This document shows, piece after piece, positions 37,646 to 49,019 of a stretch of 64,000 nucleotides of DNA (within the stretch, counting starts at the first letter, position 1; the number at the start of each line of letters is the position of its first letter). This DNA is from Amyelois transitella (lineage: Eukaryota; Arthropoda; Insecta; Lepidoptera; Pyralidae). The translations under genes and the position numbers were made by a program. The notes under the pieces were generated by a model. That model was given only the letters and a program-made list of their open reading frames with translations, was not told where the DNA came from and did not search any database. The stretch lies in assembly GCF_032362555.1 (NCBI RefSeq), contig NC_083520.1, positions 6,820,001 to 6,884,000 of the forward strand, given 5' to 3'.

Positions 37646-37811
37646 AGCTGAAACGACAAATGGTACATATTGTTCTAGAGTCGGCTAACATATTTTGCAT
37701 GTAAAACATCATATAGCGTAACAATTGTTATTAAATTTACTAAAGTCACTATTGCGATATAATCTTTACACATGGCAACACAAAGCTCCTCAAACTGCTT
37801 AAAATCCTTAG

Positions 37812-40764
37812 TCATTTTGGACACGAGCAATTCGATTGCGTCCCTCTGCACCTTCTGTCTACAAATTCCATTAATCTTAGAACTCCATTCAACACTTCGA
37901 CTGCAGTCGATAGAATTTCGTCCTTGGGGAGTAGGAACCGGTGTTTCTTCCCTCGGAGCTCGACCATGTAGGAGTAGGGGATGTTGGCGACGGCGTAACT
38001 CCAGTCGGTGCTGGTGCCAGCCGCGAAGTACATGAGATCCTTGGTGCTGCCAACTTTGTACGTGTGCCCGTTGGTTTCGTAGATAGCCTGCAAGATGAAA
38101 TTAGAATTATCAAAGCATACGAAGAAGAAGATTGTCGCATTAGATCAACTGCTTAACAAAATGTCTCCCAAATATTTCCATTGATTTGGTTGGTTGGTCG
38201 GATCCAGCGTCTCCTGCAAGTTAATGAAGGAGGTTGGACCAGATCGTGGGTTTCTGGGTTGTTTTGGTACGGGAAAATTATATAATGATTATATGTACAA
38301 TGTGGTATAATAAAAGCCATATTGATTGAGTCTCGCTAGTCTCCACGTAGCCGAACCCTGGCTCAGAAGTATTGTTCATCTCGGGATCACCAAAAGATCG
38401 AGGATTAATTGATGTCTGACCTTAGCCATGGCAGTGCCACCTTCCAGCAACTCCACGTAATCTGGACAAGGATCCCCGGTGTAGCCCCACGGGAAGATGA
38501 TCACTTCCCCGTAGCTGTGGAACGAGAGGAACACCTTAAAAGTTGTTCCGGAGTCCACTATTGCTTTCTGTAAAAGATTGATAACTTTTTGTACACCTTT
38601 GATTAACTGAATATAGTTATTTCATTAAAAAATCAGATTAGGCTTAGCAGGTACAGTGAAACAGAGAGACAGATAGTACAAAAAGTGAAATTTATAGCAG
38701 TTGAATCTTGGTAATCTATGTTCGTAGTATGATGTTTGTGAACTTGTACATACCCTGACTGCTCTTGTCTCAGGTTCCGAAAATGGTTCAGGTCCTCTAA
38801 AGAAAATATTTCCAGGATCTTCTGATGAACCTTCTTCCCCCTTTTCTCCCCAACCGTAACTGTAAAGAAGAATTTGTTTTAAAATGTTTGAAATGAATTG
38901 TACAAGATATACAAACAAATTGCTATGACTGTTCTAGTCCGTGAACTGAGGTCACGGATTCAACCACAAGAGGTCATTCTATATTTGTTCTTTGAATATT
39001 TACTAAAATAAGTTAAGTATTCCATTTGGGTATTTGGAGTCGCGGTCGATTTGTGTGATTTGTATCTTTTATTTATTCTGTGTAAAAGATTTCGTGAGTT
39101 AGCATTGATCAATAATAATTATTCACCTGAAATTCCTATTCAGATCTACACCAACACACTCTCCATACTTTGCTCTGTTCTTGCGCCACATGCGATCGTG
39201 CGTGTGAGTGTACTCGTAGCCGTCTGGGTTCATGACTGGGACTATAAACCTGGAAATAAACTTGGACTTGGAAAAATTGTAATTAATAAGATGTTTCAGA
39301 TTCGAGCAACTCATTGTTTTGTGATTCCCGGCCATCCCTTTCTTATTATAATCGTAATAATTTATTCCTTTAATATGGTTACCTGTTGTCTTAATTATTT
39401 AGGAATATATTGTGTGCACACATATTCTACCCCTCGACGTATTGGAATTATATTTAAAGGTATTTCTTTTTAATTATATATATTTTCAACTAAGAGAATA
39501 AATTTAGAGCATTAGGTACTCGCGCGAATTCACCCATTTAATAAATGCCAAATTACTTACATGCAAACATTTTAATTACATACGGTCAAACATACATACT
39601 CGTACAATCTTTCCTGGAAGGGTAAATAGAGACAACATAATTCCATTTATCACATTTACTCCTAAACCCACCAGTCCTTGTTGGTGACAGTGTCGGGCTG
39701 CTCGTTGAAGTTGCGCACGACCCTGTCCGCGATGTAGGTGACCACCGCGGCGCTGATCCACTCCCTGGCGTGTATGGAGCCGTCCAGCCAAACGCCGGAG
39801 TTGTCTTCGTTGCCGTTCGATATTTTTAGCATCTAAATTAAAGAGAAAACAGATTAAGGTCACTTGAAATTTTTGACACATAAGTAACAATTTTACGTCG
39901 ACGAGTCGAGTCGACGAGATGGAGACTTTTAGTCTTACCTAAGATAATAACTAATTTTACGTTAAGTTATACTCGTACATGATGTGACACATAGCTGAAT
40001 AGATATCATCGCTTAAGAAAAATGCTAAATTGGTAACCAGGTCTTGATTTTAATTTCCATAATCAGCGAACATGATGATATTAACTTGATTATGGCAATG
40101 ATATTAATTAGTGTTTAAGCCTAAATTTAGGTTAACGTCAGAATGTTAATCTGATAAAACCGTCTGCCTGAAAACTATTACACAACTTTTGCATGCAAAT
40201 GAATAATTTTAAAAAAGGCTTTGACCCCCATTTGGTAGTCTGGCAATACACTCTAGAAAAAAAAACTCCTTAACAAAATTTTCTGATTGACTCTAAAAAA
40301 TTTCATCTTTATTAAATTTTCTCTTGTTGTTGTTAAATTTTAAACGCTGATACTAAACTTACCCGAATGTCTCTTCCTTCTGCTGATTTTCCAATTACAC
40401 TTACTGTGCACAAATATGGGTACTCTTCTACAAGGCTATCCAAAAACGCGTATATAACATCCAGTCTATGATAATTCTTCCAATCCATAGCTCGACCTAT
40501 AAACAAACCCATTTTGGCGTACACAATAACGTCAACTGATAACAAAATAGTTTTGCCAAGTAATGAACAAATTACTGTCCCCACTCTACTATTTAAGTCA
40601 GTAATGCGAAATCGCTTAGTCATTTAGTTTTAACCAGGCAATTAGTTATATTATCCTTTAAAATTTGTGACTCTCATAATCATTATTTAATTTTATTTCA
40701 CCTGAGAGTTGTTAGTAAAGTCATAAGTAATAATAACTTTTGGAAAAATTATTATTACTTATGA

Positions 40765-40837
<73 letters not shown>

Positions 40838-42000
40838 TATACCTGTCACTATGTATATATATATATTTTCCCTTTCCTCCTACTTTCTTTTAGAATGTTC
40901 ATAAAATTTATAAAATAATATTTACGCGCAGTAACAGAAGTTCTCTTAAGACTCCTGGCCGAGTGTCTGGAAGTGCTGCAACCCTGTTCCCTTTCCAGGA
41001 GTATGTTGACGTCTCCCACAGCCACCGAGTAGGGGATCTCTCGCTCGTGCAGCATTCCGGCGACCTGACCTGACCTCCTGCTTTCCACCAGTATGTCCAT
41101 AGTGCTGCGCTCCTCCTTCCAGATGTTTATAGCTGGAAAATGTAGATATCGTTAGAAAAATACAAAATATTTCAATGAGAAACTAAAGTACATTCGCTGC
41201 ATTAATTCGCATTAATGCCGCGAAAGTTTTCCCGCGAGACGAGATAGTCTTTCTTAGTGACCATGTAAGAAATCTACCTACATGACAAAATATTACTGCC
41301 GTATATATTTATTTCTCTTATATACAGCTCTTACAGTGAAGGCAAACATCGTGAAGAAACCTGCTCATTCAGGCTACTGGATGTGTAACCATGGCTAAAC
41401 TACGGGTTAAGTTCCCCAGCAAAGGTTGCGGAGGTCAGATGGGAGTCGCTTCGTGTAAAAATCAGCCTTACCCAATCCATGGTATACCAGGTAAAAGGCA
41501 TACCCCGTGTCCTCTCTAGAGAGGTGATACAACTGGGACTAAAGCTCCTGGCTTGGAAGAAGATATTAATTTCCAAACATCGCCATAAAAGAGCAAATGG
41601 TAACAAAGTAGCCATAATAACAATTTTTGTGTAAGGGATAATACTATTAATATTCTGTGTACCTTCCCTCGTGGAAACCCTTTGGGTTTTTTGAATTAAC
41701 AATTTATTTTTGTAAATATTTTATTGTTGTTGTTATAAAGACTTCCAAGGGAAAGACATAGAGAGGTTCTTTTACAAAATGCCAGAACCACGCGCCATGG
41801 TTATATAGACTTGCTTCTCGTAAAATATAATTCGTAAAATGTAAATATAGCCCGATATACCTAAGTATTATTTCGTGGCAGATAAGAATACTATTCACAA
41901 ACATACCGCCTATTGTATCCAGAGTTTTTATAAAATACCTCTGCCCTTCCCTATTGAATTTAACTTCCCATACTTGAGGTTTTTCGGTTGTAGGTGCCAC
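37812..42000 (-). CDS. Carboxypeptidase A: M14A zinc metallocarboxypeptidase, 5' end incomplete
   Basis: Exons in transcript order: 42000-41907, 41132-40926, 40496-40363, 39832-39672, 39249-39127, 38859-38754, 38567-38421, 38087-37812. They join in frame to 415 residues (1248 nt). The first two exons encode a standard activation propeptide ([46 protein letters not shown]) followed by a linker ending TARR, a trypsin-type site just before [10 protein letters not shown]. The catalytic domain (about 314 residues) has zinc ligands in IHAREW and FHSYGE, substrate/oxyanion residues in MWRKNR and DLNRNF, the LMYFAAG tyrosine (Tyr248 type) and catalytic Glu in MVELRG. The 255-equivalent residue is Thr, so neither the Asp of B-type nor the Ile of classic A-type enzymes. 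It should be a secreted zymogen, but the signal-peptide exon was not found: upstream of 42,000 the frame closes without ATG. Confidence 0.9.
40720..40835. repeat. Hairpin followed by a (TA)n microsatellite
   Basis: A perfect 17-bp inverted repeat (gtcataagtaataataa at 40,720-40,736, its complement at 40,749-40,765, 12-base loop) abuts about 69 bases of pure TA repeat at 40,767-40,835. It lies in the intron of gene A between propeptide and catalytic exons. TA tracts often mark insertion sites or are unstable in assembly. Confidence 0.75.
41410..41552 (+). mobile_element. Dispersed repeat copy in gene A intron
   Basis: Matches the copy at 15,690: gttccccagcaaaggttgcg, gatgggagtcgcttcgtgta, acccaatccatgg, ccccgtgtcctctctagaga and gactaaagctcctgg. 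It lies on the strand opposite to gene A transcription. Confidence 0.5.
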
Positions 42001-42328
42001 CTTGACGGATAGAGAAACATTTAAAAATAAATATCACTTGCTTAAATTAGGTTTACCCGGTTTGTTTAATAATATACTGTTTGTTACATTATAGAGACCC
42101 TAAATTTTGATTATTTTTGTAGCCATTACACCGATGTCATTTAAATTGTCATTTTACAAGTTAATCGTTTGTCAAAAAGATAAAAAGTTAAGCCATGAAG
42201 GTTTAGTGTAATTTACCCCGAGCTTTTATTGCCTGATATTTAATACCACGCATTACCAGCTATTCATCCTGTTTAGACTATAAACAAAAAGAAATCATAA
42301 AGATAAAAATTTTACCCATGAAGGATGT
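42001..42328. other. Gene B - gene A spacer
   Basis: 328 bp separate the B stop codon from the first A exon in the direction of transcription. Minus-strand ATGs at 42,121-42,200 are closed by stops within a few codons. One 13-codon frame at 42,278-42,319 is hydrophobic (MGKIFIFMISFCL) and resembles a signal peptide, but has no donor in a fitting phase and would lie in the 3' UTR of B. Confidence 0.4.
42225..42230 (-). terminator. Polyadenylation signal of carboxypeptidase gene B
   Basis: AATAAA on the minus strand about 100 bases after the stop codon of gene B. It leaves only about 225 bp before the first recognised exon of gene A, so the promoter and signal-peptide exon of A are unexpectedly hard to place. 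Confidence 0.45.
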
Positions 42329-45300
42329 TCAAATTTCAGTAGGTTCTTTTTTCTCAAGTGGCCGATTGTCTAAAAACTCCATGAGTGCTTTAACGCAGTT
42401 CAATATTTCGTTACCCGTTTCTTCGATTTCTTCTTTGGGCAGTCTGAATTTGTGTTCCTTGCTTCTTAGTTCTATGAGGTAGCAGTAGGGAATATGCGCG
42501 GCTCCGTAGCTCCAGTCATTACTGGTTCCCGCAGCGCCGTACATGACGTCACGGGATATACCAACTTTGTATATGTTACCATTGCAGTCGTATATTGCCT
42601 TGGAATAGAATATGATTGATAAGATAATTGGTCATGAGGATATATATATATACGAGTATATATATATATTATATCTCACACACGTGTGTGTGTCTTTACT
42701 GTACATAATAATAGATTTTCGGAAGTATAAACGGAGCCCAAACTTGTCTAGACTATTAGTAGAACGAGTCCCTCTAATAATTTTGGCAAAGAAGTGATGG
42801 AGTAATAACATCGCTTCATTTGACTGTGTAAATGTCGACATATCAAAGAAATTTTCCCAGAAGGTTTAATGACAGGTTGGCACTCGACTAAAACCAATCA
42901 CTATTTTGTCATATCAACACAAACAATTTATATCTACAACGCAAACCATAAACCACAGAGGTTTGTCCGGAATGCACTTAGTGCAACTGAATGCAAATTA
43001 TAATGAAAACAATAATGTGAGAACTGAAATGAATTATCAAAATGAATATATGACTGTCGTGCTGTTTCATCGGATTGTAAGCTTCCAAGAAATAACTGAG
43101 AATTCTTCAGTGAATATAATAAGGAAGCGAGAGAAGAAGAAACGCAAATTACCATAACATTTATGGCTTCACTACAGTTTATAAACTTGGTAAAGTCCAG
43201 TGGCCATTGGGATTCTTTATTTAGCCATACAATTTAATATTTTTTTAACTCTTAATTCCATGATTAATCTATATCTAAAGGCTGAAAAAGGCCTTTCAAT
43301 CTTCACAAGACTGTTGGCTATGTCTATTCCGTAACGGATGAAGACGCGATTGTATATACCTTAGACATAACAGTGGCTCCTTCAAGTAATCTTATGTAAT
43401 CGGGACACAGTTTGTCGGTGAAGGCGAACGGGAATAAAATCACTTGTCCATAGCTGTGCAGGGTTATGTACACTTTAAAAGAAATACCCGAGCTCGACAA
43501 CATGTCCTGAAAGAAACAATGCTGTGATACGATGAAATTTTATCATGTCGGTAAGAATTAATTATTCGGTAAATTTCACATCAAAAACTAATTTGCTACA
43601 CTACTACTATGTGTGTGTGTGTTGCTTTTCTTAACGTGCAGATTGTAAAAGTCAATTTAGGGAAAGGCTAATAAACTTGCTCTGATATCTACTTGATATG
43701 ACGCTTCTTTTAGTAGGGCCAGTAATCTGTCACTATTTCAGCTGAAAGTGGCCTATAAGTATTTTCAAGACTGTGGGCTCTGGTTGCCCTGTAAGGGATA
43801 AAGACATAATAATATGTAGGTATGTATATCAATCAATCAAGGTACAATAAAACACTATGAGGCCTGTTTCATTAACAATGAATAAAACTAATTCATACAG
43901 TTCCGCAGACTGAAAATGTGTGCCAATATTTGAAATATTTCAAGAATTTCAATTACAAATAATGCATTAATTAAATGTAACGGAACGATATAAAACCCAC
44001 AGTCGTACTGATTTACGACTAAATCCTGTTTGCAGTTTAATCTCTGCGTTCGTCGCCGATGACACGAATTTGGAGTTAACTACACATTAATGTTAAATAG
44101 CAGTGGGTTAATATAATCAGGCCACTCACTTTTTGTGTATGTTAGATATCTTTATTTTACCAGCTTGTTGGAAACTTGTGTCTGAACCACTGTCTGAAGC
44201 ACAATTACACTGCGGCATTTTTACTACAGTTTTAAATAATTTTTTTCTACTACATTTCAACTGGTGAGTAATAGCCTCTTTACTTTTTTTTTCTAAACAT
44301 ACAGTCTTTAATCAGTGATAATTTCACTTACAGCAAAAATTATAACGTAGTTGTAAGTAGTAGTAACGAGTAGCAAAGTGTAGATATACTTTTTATGGAA
44401 AACTTACTCTTACGGCACAGGATTCTGGTTCCGAAAAAGGTTCGGGTCCCCTAAAAAATGCATGGTTTGGGTTATCTGAAGACCCAGGGCCACCATAGCC
44501 GTAACTGTAATAAAATAAAAAGTAAAGATCTCTTATTTACTTGGAGAATAAATCATTTGTATCCTGTTGGAATATGGATTTAAAGCGAGTAAGTAATTCG
44601 TAGCTCTACGAACTTTCCAGTTTCGTAGCACTGGCTACAATTGCCTACGAGTCTGATAAAGCAGTTTTATAATAAAAATCTTTAGCGGTTCAAAGTTTGA
44701 AATATGGTACTTAAGAATATGATCGTTAGGTTTCCGCGGATGTCATGGTGCGGATGTTACCGGGAACTATCTAGAAAAAAGGTCAAAGGATGAATTTTGA
44801 GTGATATACACAGAGTGATGCACAGCACCTAAAATTCCTATTGAGGTCGACTCCGACACATTGCCCGCCGTGCCATGCTCTGTTTTTGCGCCACATGCGA
44901 TCTCTTACGTGTGAATACTCGTAGCCATCTGGATTCACTACGGGGAGGAAATACCTGGAATCAAGATACGTTTTCATTTTATTTGTAAACCCTTCGTCTA
45001 CAAATGTAGCCTTTGATTGCCTTGAACTATATTCGTTTCTTTCATAAATTGTGTTGGTTGGTCGGTCTATTATCGAAAGGAACTACTTATATTTATGTAG
45101 AACCCTCTAACTCATTTTAACATGTCAAATTCTACAAAGTTCATTCAATGGATACAGCATTTGGTATAAACATTGACACACTATAATTTATAGAAAGAAA
45201 TATGTATCTTTAAAGGATCTTAGAAGAAACGAACACTGGCAGAATCCTTGGGGGAGGTCTGCATTCGTCGGTCTTAGAAGGAAAACAATTAAATCACCAG

Positions 45301-46613
45301 TCTTTATTCGTGACACTTGTAGGCAGTTCATGGAAGTTCCTCGCGATGTGATCAGCAATATACGTGTTGACCGCCGGAGCGATCCATTCTCTGGCGTGGA
45401 TACCGGCGTCCATCCATACACACGCGTTGCTAGCATCACTGTTTGATATCTTTAGTATCTGTAATAGTAATAAGTAGGTAAATATATAATAAAACAATAA
45501 AATATTTTAATTGAGTAAAGCTAAAAGTAATGGTGTCATCATACCAAGAACCAATTAAAAATAACAAAGCGATGAATGGAGGTCGCTCTACTTAACTCCA
45601 CCGACAAGAGTTAGCTCTTTAATTTAAGAAGAAGGAGGAGAGTACATAGTTATGCCGTGTGGTTTCCGGCACTTTACAACAGAATCACTAAATTTCTCAT
45701 ATAGTTAAAATATTTGTTAAATCAAAATTATTGTCTTCTTGTCTTCCAAAAACATCATAAACCTTCAAATCTCTTCCTTCTAGTGACTTGCCAATGATAC
45801 CAGATGTGCAAATGGAGGGGTAGTCGTATTCCAGGTCATCTAGCAATGAGTGAATAACATCCAGACGATGGTAATTGTTCCAATTCATGCGTCTAGGCGA
45901 ATTGGTTTCTGTAACAATAGTGTTCGGAAAAGACGACTTCGTCAATCTCGGGTATAATAAATTTTAGATACTTTAAATGAAAATCTGGTAATAAATATAA
46001 GAAAAAGAACGTATCGCTAAATGACGGCAACACGATTTCGACAGAACTACGAATCTACTACGAAAATCTTCGAATATTATGGACAGTCACAGACAGACAC
46101 AAAAAGATCGTGATGTAGTCCATCACCTAGTCATTACAATCCACCTGGCGTTAATTCTCATTGTATCTTCCCATGAAGGGAAGATCATTTCGGGATCCGC
46201 TTCAGTTTCTCTACTCAATATTATCATGAAAGCGACATATTTGAAATCGCGGATTTCAAATATGTCGTAGGTGATAGATAGACCCTGCATTACTTAGCAA
46301 CTCTAAGATGCTTAACTCAAAGCTACAAACCATTTTTAAAATAGACTTGTTTAATTTGCGTTTCGGCAGAAGTTTTCTGTAACTTAGTGTCTTGTTCGCT
46401 GTCTGTGCGAAGAACCATATTCTTCTTCAAACATTCCTCTCCGTGAACATGACCAGTTATTGGTTTCGGTTCATTTCGATTTCTTATTTCTCTAACGCAA
46501 TGAGTTTCTTTTTCAGTGTGGAAAATATTATTGTAACGGGAGTTTTTGGCATTTTCAGTGATTGGGCTGAATATGCTTCGCCTTTTATGTTTTGTATTAG
46601 TATACGAAGTCAT
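42329..46613 (-). CDS. Carboxypeptidase B: M14 zinc carboxypeptidase with atypical N-terminus
   Basis: Exons in transcript order: 46613-46331, 45908-45763, 45458-45298, 44954-44829, 44504-44408, 43506-43360, 42598-42329. They join in frame (1230 nt, 409 residues if the ATG at 46,613 is used). The catalytic domain starts after SPRR with [12 protein letters not shown]. Zinc ligands lie in IHAREW and LHSYGQ, other active-site residues in MWRKNR, DLNRNF, VMYGAAG and LIELRS. The 255-equivalent residue is Asn, unusual for both A- and B-type enzymes. Splice phases equal those of genes A, C and D. The first exon encodes a 94-residue hydrophilic segment with no signal peptide and no similarity to the M14 propeptide in A or C. 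I found no propeptide exon between 46.6 and 49.0 kb on this strand. Either that exon is the true N-terminus, or upstream exons were missed, or the gene lost them. Confidence 0.82.
43281..43358 (+). mobile_element. SINE-like 3' fragment
   Basis: Contains ggctgaaaaaggcc, cttcacaagactgttggcta and tgtctattccgtaacggatg. It is the decayed end of the same SINE-like family. It lies directly next to the gene B exon ending at 43,360. Confidence 0.45.
43738..43830 (+). mobile_element. SINE-like 3' fragment
   Basis: Reads cagctgaaagtggcctataa, tttcaagactgtgggctctg and ccctgtaagggataaagaca, with a tatgtaggtatgtat tail. It lies in a gene B intron. Confidence 0.5.
44599..44650. repeat. ctacga/tcgtag-rich fragment
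   Basis: Reads tcgtagctctacgaac, then ttcgtagcactggctacaat and tgcctacga. The words match the inverted-repeat element at 22,111 and the repeat at 1,335. It is a short relic in a gene B intron. Confidence 0.35.
46233..46267. repeat. Perfect 16-bp palindrome with 3-base loop
   Basis: cgacatatttgaaatc, gcg, gatttcaaatatgtcg. A 35-base perfect hairpin by chance is unlikely. It lies in the first intron of gene B as modelled. It could be a hairpin from a transposon excision or an inverted duplication. Confidence 0.8.
46331..46613 (-). CDS. Gene B first exon: hydrophilic N-terminal segment
   Basis: Begins [20 protein letters not shown] and ends [11 protein letters not shown] plus one base, at a gtttgt donor. 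That phase-1 end joins the next exon as Glu-Thr-Asn-Ser-Pro-Arg-Arg before the catalytic domain. Lys, Arg, Thr, Asn and Glu dominate, and there is no hydrophobic stretch. The frame stays open 94 codons, which supports coding, but the splice join is inferred. An alternative acceptor (gcatattcag) lies inside it near 46,573, so the true exon may be shorter with more exons upstream. Confidence 0.5.
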
Positions 46614-49019
46614 CGTTTGTTTCTTTATTATATCTATTTCGATATAGAATTACAGTTATTGGAGTACTTTAAATAAATGTAATGTACTTGATTTGTTTTT
46701 GTTACTTCTCCATATTGAAGTAAAGTGGGATATGGCTCTATTTGGTGTATTTAATCCATTTTCGAAGCAGCAGTGACTGGAATTTTAATAATTCAAATAA
46801 CAACTGTTAAGCAAATGTTTGTATATGTAATGTAAATAAGAAATATTTTTTAATACATTTTTGGTTCAGATGATTGGTTGACGACGGTGATGATGATGAT
46901 TTGTTTTGTTCTTTGACAATTGACATGTAAAAGACATTTTCAAATTCATTTTTACAGATTATTTAGATCTTCAAGTAATGTTTTTAAATCTGTGATTTAC
47001 ATGCACAAATTTAATGCAAAAAGATTAGGCTCAAAAGGAATGCAATGTTATTTTAAATTATGATGTAAAGTATTGTTTGATTGAATTTAATTGATATTTG
47101 AATAAATAACAAAATAAAGTTTTTGTCTTCGGAAAGCGTCGGTTAGTAAGGGAAACAATGAATATATAATACTTTTTTAATTATTAATAAAATTTGTAGA
47201 AAAGTTGTCAAAAATATTGAATTTGTCAATGGAAAAAAGTAATATCCAGGTTTAACTTAACAAGCAAGTAACAACCGTCAGATAGGGGAGTGCAATAATT
47301 AAAAAGATAAACGCGCAGAAGACGGGGCCTCGGCGACACTTGGGCGGCGTGGGGACCGTGGCTGGTTAGCGGGTCACCGACAGAACGCTACTATTATTGG
47401 TTCTCACCTCGTTCTCACTTACAAATAACTTTTAACCAAAAAATATATATAAGTACCCGAAACTGCCGAGCTTGTATGAAGAGAGTTATAAATGTGGATG
47501 AAGCGAAGGAAGTATGCAGAGATCGTGGCAAGTGGAAAGAGGTAGTCTCTGCCTACCCCTCCGGGAAAGAGGCGTGATTTTATGTATGTATGTAATATAT
47601 ATATTTGTAGATAACAAACAAGCTCCTGTTCTTCTTTTTTTGTTATTTACTCTTTAATTGACACAGCAATCGTGGGCATGTTGTTTGGAAGCGCAGCAAT
47701 GTTTCTAACTACTTATATCGAATAGATGTATGGCGGGTATTTTTATTGTTTTTTTTTTTCGTTTTGGTAAGCTGTTATGACCCCAATATTTTTTGTGAAA
47801 TAACATGTTTACTTTTTACTTGTCACTGTTGAGGATTTTTCTCGTCATTTTGCTTTTTTTCTTTGGCAAACTTTTAGCTAAATTATCAAATTCTGGTTGC
47901 GATGTAATACTTAAGTACTTACACATGTTGCACAATGTACAACTTTTTTTACGGTTTTTCTTTTAAACTTGCAAGAATTGATGCTGATAACAATAATAAG
48001 CCGAATATAAATTGATAGAGAAAACTAAATAAAGATAATAATATAAAAAAAATAAAGGCAAAATCCTGGCTAGTAAAAAAGTTTAAGTTGATCAAGGGAA
48101 AATGCTCATTAAAAAAGGAAACTCAAGACTTTGAATCTTCTGCCTGTCATAGAAAAAGATTTTGTAGTTTTGTTCTAGTAGGTATAAGTACCATAGATTA
48201 TAATATAACTGATATAAAAAAAGAGCAAACTATATCAATTTTTACTATTTATCTAAAAAGTGAATTCGAGTCGAGTTTTTTTCAATAGTACCGCCGTTGT
48301 TTCATTAGAAGGAGGTGCATGCCGAGAAGAGGGGGGCGCGGTGAGGCGTTTACTGAAAATATCTGATTACATCTAATTATCGGAGCGGAGCGGTGCTTAG
48401 CACCCGGCGCTTTGACTCCTCTTGATTGCGTTACCATTGTTCGCTTGCGATGAGAGTGCTATTTCCCAATAGAAGTTTACTTTAGAAAAATCTCATTTTT
48501 CTTTCATTAATTTACATGAATATTACTCGGTGTATTTGTGTGTTGTGTTATTATTCGGTGTGTTCTCTATTAATTTAATAGAGAACGCTCCGTTTATTAA
48601 CACCGACAAGAGCAAGCACCTAAATACGAGAGAAAAGAAGAATACACGGGAATAATTAATTGCAAAGGCGGTCTTGTCGATGTTAATATTAGTACAGTGT
48701 TTCCTTTAATTTCTTACTAAATTTTCATAGCCCGCGTTGCTCCTTGAACCACAAAATTTTAATGAACTTAATTAAAACGCAAGAAAACAGGCTGTTAAAG
48801 ATATGCGCCTATGACAAAGGGTTAATTATTGCAGAAATATTATTTGTATGTAAAACTGTTTATAAAATTATTTAGATTTGTAAACGACAAGAACATCTTG
48901 TCACTTTTACTGTCAAGTATTGATTTTGTGATGACAGTAATATGTCTAAATTCTAATGTAATATTTTATAAAAAATACTAAATTAATTACATATAAATTT
49001 ATAGTAAAGTTATTCAAAG
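46614..49019. other. Divergent spacer between genes B and C
   Basis: No recognisable exon. It should hold the promoters of B and C and the missing signal-peptide exon of C. Contents are a dispersed repeat (47,481-47,594), GC-rich patches near 47,310-47,410 and 48,300-48,430, and a perfect palindrome (gttctctatta-att-taatagagaac, 48,562-48,586). A short frame at 48,515 (MNITRCICVLCYYS) is mildly signal-like, but its donor phase does not match the next exon. Confidence 0.4.
47481..47594 (+). mobile_element. Dispersed repeat copy with TATG tail
   Basis: Contains gtggatgaagcgaaggaagt, atgcagagatcgtggcaagt, ggaaagaggtagtctctgcc, tacccctccgggaaagaggc and gtgattttatgtatgtatgt. Related copies are at 2,425, 50,947-51,000 and, reversed, 51,524-51,615. 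The tail of TATG units resembles a retroposon end. Confidence 0.55.

Noticed and set aside
39576..39890. 104-residue minus-strand open frame
   Set aside because: It overlaps the gene A exon 39,672-39,832 in the wrong frame; the correct frame encodes the HAREW zinc-motif exon.
41998..42000. GTG at 42,000 as a start codon for gene A
   Set aside because: It is a codon next to a splice acceptor (cgtcaag), homologous to the Val-Ala-Pro-Thr at the same point in gene C, not a eukaryotic start.
42278..42319. Hydrophobic 13-codon frame as the gene A signal-peptide exon
   Set aside because: It starts 9 bases past the gene B stop, inside its presumed 3' UTR, and no splice donor in a phase compatible with the exon at 42,000 is present.
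42612..42841. Open frames on both strands downstream of 42.6 kb
   Set aside because: Intron sequence of gene B rich in TA repeats; chance frames.
48515..48577. Short Cys-rich hydrophobic frame as the gene C signal-peptide exon
   Set aside because: Donor phases do not agree with the acceptor at 49,020 or 49,000, and the frame partly overlaps a perfect palindrome.
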